In this document: positions 6,800 to 13,154 of the stretch, piece after piece
Position numbering within the stretch: the stretch's first letter is position 1
How the letters are laid out: each line of letters opens with the position of its first letter
From: an uncultured Collinsella sp.
Lineage (GTDB): Bacteria > Actinomycetota > Coriobacteriia > Coriobacteriales > Coriobacteriaceae
NCBI GenBank assembly: GCA_900550355.1
Contig: URRT01000023.1
Coordinates: 1 to 16,885, forward strand
Length of the DNA stretch: 16,885 bases
Direction of reading: 5' to 3'
The notes under the pieces: model-generated
Database searches by the model: none
Told to the model about the DNA's origin: nothing
The model's input: only the letters and a program-made list of their open reading frames with translations
Made by a program: the position numbers and the translations under genes

Positions 6800-7092
6800 G
6801 CGGCATCCTTGGCGGTATAGATGCGCGCAAAGGTGGACGGGTCCGCTCCAAAGAGCATGCGAAGCATCAGGCGGCGCGAGTAGACAAGCTCGTCGAAGTC
6901 GGGAGGAAGCTCGATGTCGTGGATACGTGCGATGTGGTGGGCGAGCGCCGAGAACGACTCAGGGTCGCAGATCACATCGGTGGTAACGTGGTAGACCGTC
7001 GTATCGGGGAATGCCTCTTCGTCGAAAGGCAGGAGATGGGGATCGTCGTCGACTTCGATGGCGATGCCGTACTGGGGCCAGTAATATGCCAT
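6796..7092 (-). CDS. Small cytoplasmic protein, possible nuclease-domain remnant
   Basis: First gene of the operon, 98 residues, with no signal peptide or membrane segment. ATG 7092 is preceded by a strong GGGAGG site. The N-terminal YYWPQYGIAIEVDDDPH resembles the core strand of Vsr/DUF559-type PD-(D/E)xK nucleases (x-x-IEVDG-x-x-H), with E13, D15 and H19 in the expected places. The following VYHVTTDVICDPESFSALAHHIARI also matches the strand-helix that follows in those proteins. The usual catalytic residues before this strand would fall upstream of the start and are missing, so it may be a non-catalytic remnant reused for another purpose. It is coupled to the membrane-protein gene by an ATGA overlap. 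The function is unknown and the nuclease similarity is a motif reading only. Confidence 0.65.
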   Translation of the reverse strand: MAYYWPQYGIAIEVDDDPHLLPFDEEAFPDTTVYHVTTDVICDPESFSALAHHIARIHDIELPPDFDELVYSRRLMLRMLFGADPSTFARIYTAKDAA

Positions 7093-7113
7093 GGGAACCT
7101 CCCTGCTTCTGGG

Positions 7114-7137
7114 GCCAAAACTTCTATCGGTTTTGGC
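7114..7137. repeat. Perfect inverted repeat in the surface-operon leader
   Basis: GCCAAAAC (7114-7121) and GTTTTGGC (7130-7137) form a perfect 8-bp stem with an 8-nt loop. It lies 22 bp upstream of the first start codon of the operon, between the predicted transcription start and the ribosome binding site. It could be an operator for a dimeric regulator or an RNA hairpin controlling translation. There is no U-run directly after it, which argues against a terminator. Confidence 0.55.
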
Positions 7138-7225
7138 TGTCGACGCCGACCGTATCAGCCGCTACTTGACCAATTTCTAACCAAATGCTTGACGGATTGG
7201 CGTCTCCGCAGGTAAAAGGCGGCAA

Positions 7226-7254
7226 AAAATACTCCAACTTTTTTCGAGCGACAA
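7226..7254 (-). promoter_or_regulatory. Probable sigma-70 type promoter of the surface operon
   Basis: On the minus strand TTGTCG (7254-7249) and TATTTT (7231-7226) are separated by exactly 17 bp, each matching four of six consensus bases. The start point would be near 7219, giving a leader of about 127 nt that includes the inverted repeat at 7114-7137. Confidence 0.4.
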
Positions 7255-7437
7255 TCACGCGGTCGGCGACGGCGGGGCCATATGTGTCAAAAGCATCGTC
7301 TGCCGAGGAAATCAAGCCGCTCGCCGAATTGCACGAACGTAAAAATCGCCAATTATGGAGACGGTCTCGAACACGTCGACGAAACGATGCGGTAACATCT
7401 CCCTGCAAACACTGTAGTTAGCTAAAGGGGAGTTCGC

Positions 7438-9039
7438 GTGTCTGTAACCATCAAACCCTTCACCGACGAGTTCGAAGAGTATGGTCGCGATGAGTCTCGC
7501 GCATCGGGCGAGGCCTCGAGCATCTCGTTTCCGACAACGGAAGACGAGGTCCGTGCCATTTTGGAAAAGCTCCATGCCGAGCGTGTCCCGGTAACGGTTC
7601 AGGGCGCCCGAACCGGCCTTGCCGCCGGTGCCGTGCCCCACGGCGGGCATATCCTCAATACTTCCCGTATGAATCGCTACTTGGGCCTTCGCCGCGATGA
7701 ACAAGGCCAATTTCTGCTGCGCGTGGAGCTGGGCGTTGTGCTCTCGGAGCTGCGCAAGCAACTGAGTAAGAAGGTGCTGCCGACTGCTGGTTGGGACCAT
7801 GCATCGCTTGAGGCCTACGAGGAGTTCCAAGAGGCCCCCGAGCAGTTCTTTCCCACCGATCCCACCGAGACGTCTGCCTGTCTGGGCGGCATGGCGGCAT
7901 GTAACGCCTCTGGTGCCCGCAGCTACGCCTACGGCCCCATGCGCCCACATATCACGGGACTCCACGTCGCGCTGGCTGATGGCGATTTGCTTGAGCTTCA
8001 GCGCGGCGAGGCTTTTGCCCAGGGCCGCCACCTGTCGCTCGTGACGGCAGCGGGCCGTGCACTCGAGCTCGATCTTCCTGACTACACCATGCCCAAGACA
8101 AAAAATGCCTCAGGCTATTTCGTTGCGGACGAAATGGACGCCATCGACCTCTTTATCGGTGCTTGCGGCACGCTCGGCGTTATCACCGAGCTCGAGATTG
8201 CCCTGCAGGCGGCGCCTGCGGTCGTTTGGGGTGTGAGCTGCTTTTTCGATAGCGAAGACAAGGCCGTGTCCTTTACCGATTCCGTGCGCCCCGTCCTGTC
8301 CCATGCGGCTGCCATCGAGTACTTCGACACTGGCGCCCTGGATATTCTACGTCGCCAGCGCGAGCAGTCGACGGCGTTTGCCTCGCTGCCGGCGCTCGAC
8401 AAAGAGGCCAAGGTCTGTGTCTACGTGGAGCTCGACTGCGACGACGAAGCCCAGGCGACTGAGGAGCTGTATCACTTGGGGTGGGTACTAGAGCTTGCGG
8501 GCGGCAGCGACGATGCGACGTGGGTCGCGCGCACCGAGGTCGATCGCGAGTGTCAGCGATTCTTCCGCCATGCGGTGCCCGAGAGCGTCAACATGCTCAT
8601 CGACGAGCGTCGCCGCACGGATCCTACCATCACCAAACTGGGTTCGGACATGTCGGTGCCCAATGCACGCTTGGCCGATGTCATCGCCCTTTATCGCCGC
8701 ACGTTGTCCGAAAGTGGGCTTGAATCTGCTGCCTGGGGGCACATCGGTAACAACCATCTGCATGTGAACATCCTGCCGCGCGATGCGCAGGACTACCGTC
8801 GCGGTGGCGAGCTGTTTGCCCAGTGGGCTGCGGAGGTAACGGCTATGGGAGGCGCCGTCTCCGCCGAACACGGCGTCGGCAAGATCAAAGCGGGCTTCTT
8901 AGAGACGATGTACGGCCACGAGGCCATGGTCGAATCGGCTCGACTCAAGCTGCAGCTCGATCCTGCCGGGCAGCTGGGCCGTGGCAACCTGTTTTCGGAG
9001 AAGCTCTTGGATGAGTTCGTCCAGAAAGGGGGCGCGTGA
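7438..9039 (+). CDS. FAD-linked 2-hydroxyacid (probably D-lactate) dehydrogenase
   Basis: GlcD/LctD-type flavoprotein of 533 residues. The N-terminal FAD-binding domain shows VQGARTGLAAGAVPHGG at 54-70 (the usual GGGT-type loop) and PTDPTETSACLGGMAACNAS at 139-158. The C-terminal FAD-oxidase domain carries GHIGNNHLHVN with H435, H440 and H442, and SAEHGVGKIK with E477 and H478, where family members bind metal and substrate. It is cytoplasmic. GTG 7438 is chosen because GGGGAG lies five bases upstream. Directly followed by etfB and etfA, it should hand electrons from the hydroxyacid to the flavoprotein pair. At 533 residues it is longer than typical family members (roughly 460-470), partly because of an acidic segment around 120-137. 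Lactate is the most likely substrate by analogy with the LctBCD complex; glycolate or 2-hydroxyglutarate cannot be excluded. Confidence 0.85.
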   Translation: MSVTIKPFTDEFEEYGRDESRASGEASSISFPTTEDEVRAILEKLHAERVPVTVQGARTGLAAGAVPHGGHILNTSRMNRYLGLRRDEQGQFLLRVELGVVLSELRKQLSKKVLPTAGWDHASLEAYEEFQEAPEQFFPTDPTETSACLGGMAACNASGARSYAYGPMRPHITGLHVALADGDLLELQRGEAFAQGRHLSLVTAAGRALELDLPDYTMPKTKNASGYFVADEMDAIDLFIGACGTLGVITELEIALQAAPAVVWGVSCFFDSEDKAVSFTDSVRPVLSHAAAIEYFDTGALDILRRQREQSTAFASLPALDKEAKVCVYVELDCDDEAQATEELYHLGWVLELAGGSDDATWVARTEVDRECQRFFRHAVPESVNMLIDERRRTDPTITKLGSDMSVPNARLADVIALYRRTLSESGLESAAWGHIGNNHLHVNILPRDAQDYRRGGELFAQWAAEVTAMGGAVSAEHGVGKIKAGFLETMYGHEAMVESARLKLQLDPAGQLGRGNLFSEKLLDEFVQKGGA

Positions 9040-9041
9040 AG

Positions 9042-9857
9042 ATGAGCGACTTCCATATGGTGGTGTGCGTTAAGGCGGTGCCGGGCAGCACCGAGGTCAA
9101 GATGGACCCCAAGACCAATACCATCGTGCGCGATGGCAAGCAGGCGGTCATTAACCCCTTTGACGCGAGCGCTTTGGAATGCGCGCTGGCGCTGAAGGAC
9201 GACTTTATCGGCTTTGGCATGGACGTGCGCGTAACGGTGGTGTCGATGGGCATCCCCGCGACTGAATCGCTATTGCGCGACTGCATCGCCCGAGGCGCCG
9301 ATGACGCACTGCTGCTAACCGATCGCGCCTTTGCGGGTGCCGATACCCTGGCAACCACCTATGCCCTCAAGTGCGGCATCGAGGCGCTCGACGAGGACTT
9401 CGACCTGCTCATCTGCGGCAAGATGGCGGTGGACGGCGATACGGCCCAGATTGGCCCCGAACTTGCCGGTGCCTTTGAGATTCCCTGCGTGACCGACGTG
9501 AGTTGCGTGCAAAGCGCGGGCTTTACGACGTGTGGCTCGCTGGCGCTCGTTCACGGGTGCGGTGCCGGCGAGGAGACGGTGTGTCTTGAGATGCCGTGCG
9601 CGATGACGACTGCCAAGGAGATTGGCCAGTTGCGTATGCCGAGTATTGCCGGTATTCGCGCGGCAGAGGAGGCGGACGTGTGCGCGGTCAGTGCCGCCGA
9701 CGTGAACGCCGACCCCGCGCGTTGCGGCCTTGCCGGATCACCGACACAGGTCGTGCGATCGTTTGTGCCCGACCGCGACCAAACGTGCGAGGACGTTGAC
9801 GGAACGGCGTCCGAGCAGGCGGCAAAGCTTGCCAAGATTATCGAGGGGATGGCATAG
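9042..9857 (+). CDS. etfB: Electron transfer flavoprotein, beta subunit
   Basis: EtfB/FixA family protein of 271 residues. Diagnostic stretches are VVCVKAVPGSTEVKMD at the start, INPFDASALECAL, IARGADDALLLTDRAFAGADTLATTYAL, and DGDTAQIGPELAGA. The AFAGADT pattern with DGDTAQ is the form seen in bifurcating Etfs, in which this subunit binds a second FAD and NAD(H). ATG 9042 is preferred because the GGGGG site ends nine bases upstream; a GTG at 9036, overlapping the stop of the dehydrogenase gene, is the alternative and adds only two residues. Its stop codon directly abuts the etfA start. With EtfA and the dehydrogenase it would form one enzyme coupling hydroxyacid oxidation to NAD and ferredoxin. 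Confidence 0.92.
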   Translation: MSDFHMVVCVKAVPGSTEVKMDPKTNTIVRDGKQAVINPFDASALECALALKDDFIGFGMDVRVTVVSMGIPATESLLRDCIARGADDALLLTDRAFAGADTLATTYALKCGIEALDEDFDLLICGKMAVDGDTAQIGPELAGAFEIPCVTDVSCVQSAGFTTCGSLALVHGCGAGEETVCLEMPCAMTTAKEIGQLRMPSIAGIRAAEEADVCAVSAADVNADPARCGLAGSPTQVVRSFVPDRDQTCEDVDGTASEQAAKLAKIIEGMA

Positions 9858-11063
9858 ATGAGCGGACTGATTATCGATAGCGAAGCCTGTATCGGCTGCG
9901 GTCGCTGCGTTCGCGCCTGCGCCTCGGGCGGCATTGTGGTGGAGGGCGAGCGTCCCAACCGATGCGCCCGCGTGACCGAAGGCTGCATCTTGTGCGGCGG
10001 GTGCGTCGATGCCTGTCCCGTCAACGCTATCTCGATCGAGCGAGACGAAGCTGCCGGCGCGGCAGACCTTGATGCATATCGAGACATTTGGGTATTCGCG
10101 CAGACCGACGAGCACGATACGGTGAATCCCGTTGCCTATGAGCTCATGGGCAAGGGCCGCGAGCTTGCCGATGCTCGTGGCTGCCGTCTGGTGGCGCTGG
10201 TCGGTATGGGCCCCGAGGGTTCTCTCGGTGACCTGGAGCATCTGGTTTGCGCGGGCGCCGACGAAGTCCTGGCCTGTCGCGACGAGCGCCTGCGCCAAAA
10301 CGATGCGGAGGTCTACGCCCGCTCGATCTGCGATTTGGTAGCCGAACGCAAACCCGAGGCCATCCTATACGGCGCGACCGCTTTTGGCCGCGAACTGGCA
10401 CCCGGCGTTGCCGTGCGTTTGCAGACGGGCCTTACGGCTGACTGCACCGTACTTTCGATGGATACGGAGACGGGGCTGCTGCAACAGACGCGTCCGGCGT
10501 TTGGCGGCAACCTGATGGCCACCATCGTCTGCCCCAATCATCGTCCCCAGATGGCAACGGTTCGTCCCGGCATCTTTAAGGCGCCCGACTTCGACTACGG
10601 CCGTTCCGGCACGATCACCCAGGTGATGCTTGCGGAAGACGTTAAGGCCCGTGTCGAGATCTCGATTCCCGCCGAGGAGTGGGGGCGGCAGGCTTCGATC
10701 GCCGATGCCGAGCGCCTGGTCGTGGTGGGTCGCGGCATTGGTTCCAAGAAAAACCTGCCGCTGATGCGAAGGCTCGCCGAGGCTCTGGGAGCCGAGCTTG
10801 GTTGCACGCGACCTGTCGTGGAGGCCGGCTGGTTGGAGTATCGCCATCAGATTGGCCAGACCGGCGTATCGGTTTCGCCCAAGCTTCTCGTGAGTATCGG
10901 TGTTTCGGGCGCCATCCAGCATCTTGCCGGCATCGGTGGGGCGGAGTGCATTATCGCCATCAATGAGGACCCGGATGCCCCCATTTTCGGCGCTGCCCAG
11001 TACAAGGTTGTTGGGGACGCCGTCGAGGTCGTCGAGGAGCTGCTGGCCCAGCTTGAGCGCTAG
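9858..11063 (+). CDS. etfA: Electron transfer flavoprotein, alpha subunit, with ferredoxin domain
   Basis: EtfA of 401 residues with an N-terminal ferredoxin-like domain. Two four-cysteine motifs are visible: C11-x2-C14-x2-C17-x3-C21 and C43-x2-C46-x2-C49-x3-C53-Pro, enough for two [4Fe-4S] clusters, plus an extra C36. The EtfA part shows YGATAFGRELAP, GLTADCT, RPAFGGNLMATI and RPQMATVRPG, and the C-terminal FAD domain has GQTG, IGVSGAIQH and INEDPDAPIFG. Ferredoxin-fused EtfA is typical of bifurcating enzymes such as lactate and caffeyl-CoA reductase complexes of anaerobes, which supports that role here. ATG 9858 follows the etfB stop with no gap, and GAGGGG lies upstream. Its TAG stop shares the palindrome CTAG with the stop of the convergent HD-domain gene. 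Confidence 0.93.
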   Translation: MSGLIIDSEACIGCGRCVRACASGGIVVEGERPNRCARVTEGCILCGGCVDACPVNAISIERDEAAGAADLDAYRDIWVFAQTDEHDTVNPVAYELMGKGRELADARGCRLVALVGMGPEGSLGDLEHLVCAGADEVLACRDERLRQNDAEVYARSICDLVAERKPEAILYGATAFGRELAPGVAVRLQTGLTADCTVLSMDTETGLLQQTRPAFGGNLMATIVCPNHRPQMATVRPGIFKAPDFDYGRSGTITQVMLAEDVKARVEISIPAEEWGRQASIADAERLVVVGRGIGSKKNLPLMRRLAEALGAELGCTRPVVEAGWLEYRHQIGQTGVSVSPKLLVSIGVSGAIQHLAGIGGAECIIAINEDPDAPIFGAAQYKVVGDAVEVVEELLAQLER

Positions 11064-11872
11064 GCGCGCGCCAGCCAGTCGCGCATCTCGTCCTTTAGGC
11101 GGCTCCAGGTTGCCTGCGTGGCGGGGTCGGTAAAGGGCTGTGTAATGCCAAAGGGCGCGTCGAGCAGGCGGTGGATATCACCCTGTTCGCGCGCCAGCGC
11201 ACGGCTTGCCGGATAGACGAGCTCAAACATAAAGCAGATAAGCCCCACCAAGAAGTCGGCGGGCTCATCGCGCTCATCACGTGCGACGCAGCGGTGCTCG
11301 TCAAAGGCGGCAAGTGTCGGCGACGAGAAACGGCTGCCGGGAAACGTCTTCTCGTCCACCTTGAGGATAGTGTCGACGGTGCTGTCGGCGATGGTGCGCA
11401 TAATGTCGATCTTGTCACCATCGCGCACGATATCGCAGAAGCTTCGCGTGCGCACGTCGAGCTGCGCGGGTAGACGGAAATCGCTGTGATAGGCAATGCT
11501 CGCTCGGATGAGCTCATCTTCTGCCGGGTCATCGATAAAGTCGCGGATGCTCGTTACGGCGGGTGCATCGGCGGGATTCTCGCCAAAGAGGACCTCGATG
11601 CCCAGCGCCGCATGGCTCATGCTCTCGGCGTCCTTAAAGGTGTCCCAGCGTCGCAGCTGCTCGAAGCGGCCCATATCGTGTAGCAGGCCGCAAAGCCATG
11701 CCAGGTCAATATCTTCTGACGACCAGCCCTGCTCGCGCGCTACGGCATCGCATGCCTCGGCCACGTGGTACGTATGCTCGATTTTGAGCGCGATGCGTGG
11801 GTTGGTGGCGTCGTAGGCATCGGTGTAGCTTTTGAAGGCCGCGCGCGCCCGGTCTCGATCGATAGCTGTCAT
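11060..11872 (-). CDS. HD-domain phosphohydrolase
   Basis: Protein of 270 residues with a complete HD metal site: H36 (in EHTYHVAEACD), H65-D66 (LLHDMGRFEQ), H129 (AYHSD) and D153 (RDGDKIDIMR). HD proteins of this type cleave phosphate esters or nucleotides; the substrate cannot be told from sequence. It is not an HD-GYP protein, as the GYP motif is absent, so a link to cyclic-di-GMP breakdown is not supported. It is soluble with no signal peptide. ATG 11872 has AGGAAG five bases upstream. It is transcribed toward etfA and the two stops coincide in CTAG; there is no terminator between them, so the converging transcripts probably overlap. It stands alone as a transcription unit. Confidence 0.85.
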   Translation of the reverse strand: MTAIDRDRARAAFKSYTDAYDATNPRIALKIEHTYHVAEACDAVAREQGWSSEDIDLAWLCGLLHDMGRFEQLRRWDTFKDAESMSHAALGIEVLFGENPADAPAVTSIRDFIDDPAEDELIRASIAYHSDFRLPAQLDVRTRSFCDIVRDGDKIDIMRTIADSTVDTILKVDEKTFPGSRFSSPTLAAFDEHRCVARDERDEPADFLVGLICFMFELVYPASRALAREQGDIHRLLDAPFGITQPFTDPATQATWSRLKDEMRDWLARA

Positions 11873-11912
11873 AATGACTTCCTAAAAAGTTGTGTCTTTC
11901 GATCCGGTGGCA

Positions 11913-11918
11913 ATTGTA
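11913..11918 (-). promoter_or_regulatory. Candidate -10 element for the HD-domain gene
   Basis: The minus strand reads TACAAT (five of six to consensus), about 40 bp upstream of the HD gene start. No good -35 is visible at 16-18 bp, so this is a weak call. Confidence 0.3.
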
Positions 11919-11998
11919 GGTGAACTCGGTTGCTGTCGGATGATGATTCTGCCGTGTCGCTACATGCGGTTCGGAGACCTTGTCAGGATGAGAAGCGT

Positions 11999-12691
11999 AT
12001 GGTGCTCAAAATCGTTAGAACCGTCTGGCCAGTGATGCTTACCTATGTTGCAATAGGCGCGCCGTGCGGAATGATCATGGGGCAGACGGGAATGGAGCCC
12101 TGGATGGTCTTTGCCCTGAGCAGCACGTTTGTGACGGGCAGCGGCCAGTTTATGATCTGCAATCTTTGGCTGGCGGGTGTACCGGCGCCTTCGATTATCG
12201 CGAGCGTTGCCGCCATCTCCTCGCGTTTTGCGCTTTACTCGGCATCGATCGCGCCGCATCTGACGGGTGCCTCGAAGCGTCAGACGCTGGCTGTTGCCGC
12301 GACACTTACCGAGGAGGCATATGGCATCTCGCTTGCCAAGTTGGTTGAAGGGGAGGATTGGGGCCCGCGCGAGTCCTTTGTGCTCAACGTGATCCTCATC
12401 GCAACATGGGGCGTTTCGTGTACGATGGGCGCCATCGTCGGCGCCGTTGTCGATGTTCCCACCGCCATTGCAGCTTTTGTCTGCACCTCGCTCTTTATCT
12501 GCCTGCTCTTTTCGCAGCGGCTGTCGCGCGGCAACGTTGTCGCGGCGGTTTCGGGCGCGGTGTCCGTCGCCGTATGCAAGTTCTTGGGGTGGACGAATAT
12601 CGCCGTGCCTGCAAGCGTGCTCGTCGGCGTTGCCGCGGCGCTTGTGTGCGATGCTCTCGCCGAAGGAAGGGATGCTCGCGATGCCCGTTAA
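11999..12691 (+). CDS. azlC: AzlC-family branched-chain amino acid exporter, large subunit
   Basis: Integral membrane protein of 230 residues, the normal AzlC/BrnF size, with several hydrophobic helices. The family pattern is seen in the first helix (VMLTYVAIGAPCGMIMGQ), in STFVTGSGQFMICNLWLAG, and in the arginine-containing SRFALYSASIAPHL followed by LTEEAYGI. With AzlD it exports branched-chain amino acids and possibly methionine, lowering inhibitory internal pools. ATG 11999 is chosen because AGGA lies about ten bases upstream and the protein then begins as family members do; the frame is open back to 11930 but the extra residues are polar and unlike the family. It overlaps azlD by 11 bp, indicating coupled translation. 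Confidence 0.88.
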   Translation: MVLKIVRTVWPVMLTYVAIGAPCGMIMGQTGMEPWMVFALSSTFVTGSGQFMICNLWLAGVPAPSIIASVAAISSRFALYSASIAPHLTGASKRQTLAVAATLTEEAYGISLAKLVEGEDWGPRESFVLNVILIATWGVSCTMGAIVGAVVDVPTAIAAFVCTSLFICLLFSQRLSRGNVVAAVSGAVSVAVCKFLGWTNIAVPASVLVGVAAALVCDALAEGRDARDAR

Positions 12692-13004
12692 TGAGTTTTT
12701 GGTCCTGTGGCTGTCGTCGTGGGCGGCCATCGCATTTTTCCGCATTGCCCCAGTGTTTGCCTTGCGCGGGAGAACGCTGTCGCCCCGCGTTACCGAGGCC
12801 TTGGGTTATATTCCGCCCGCTGCCTTTGCGGCACTGGTCGCTAACGATTTGATAAGCCCTGGCGCTTTCGACGCCGGCTTGTGGCAGGGCTTGATTCCCT
12901 GGATTGCGGCTGCCGGTGTCGTGGCGGTGGCAATCAAGACAAAATCGATGCTGTGGTGCTGCGTCTCGGGCATCGTACTCTATATTGTCTTGAGCCTTAT
13001 ATAG
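12681..13004 (+). CDS. azlD: AzlD-family branched-chain amino acid exporter, small subunit
   Basis: Small membrane protein of 107 residues with about three to four helices and the AzlD pattern: FRIAPVFALRGRTLSPRVTEALGYIPPAAFAALV near the start, then a last helix ending ILYIVLSLI. ATG 12681 is chosen because GGAAGGG ends about nine bases upstream; ATG 12672 would add three residues but sits on the ribosome site. It overlaps the end of azlC and completes the two-component exporter. No terminator follows it before kdgT, 150 bp downstream. Confidence 0.88.
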   Translation: MPVNEFLVLWLSSWAAIAFFRIAPVFALRGRTLSPRVTEALGYIPPAAFAALVANDLISPGAFDAGLWQGLIPWIAAAGVVAVAIKTKSMLWCCVSGIVLYIVLSLI

Positions 13005-13154
13005 GGCTGGCGTCGCGGGCGCCGAATCTCGTTCCATCCCAACTTGTAGAATTTTTCACCGAGCTGGTCTATTTCTTCTGGTACCATGGTCAAACTTTAC
13101 TGTAGCAAAGCGTGACGTGGGCTTTTGTACCCCGTCAGCGGAAATGGGGGTTTC

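Larger units (their letters stand above)
7093..7437. other. Divergent intergenic control region
   Basis: A 345-bp gap between the divergent surface operon and the dehydrogenase operon, with no convincing gene. It contains the minus-strand promoter candidate (7226-7254), the leader inverted repeat (7114-7137), two TTGAC direct repeats 23 bp apart (7166-7170 and 7189-7193), and a small palindrome GAGAC-G-GTCTC at 7358-7368 that could be an operator for the dehydrogenase operon. For the plus-strand operon I see only weak promoter candidates (for example TTGCAC at 7329 with an AT-rich stretch near 7351). Confidence 0.5.

Noticed and set aside
7285..7290. Perfect minus-strand TTGACA in the divergent control region as a -35
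   Set aside because: No acceptable -10 lies 16-18 bp downstream; the TTGTCG/TATTTT pair is better spaced.
7312..8031. Minus-strand open frame of 239 codons reaching into the divergent control region
   Set aside because: Mostly antisense to the dehydrogenase gene, with no start site or recognisable domain.
11060..11872. HD-GYP cyclic-di-GMP phosphodiesterase partner of the GGDEF protein
   Set aside because: The GYP motif is absent and the HD residues follow the general phosphohydrolase pattern.
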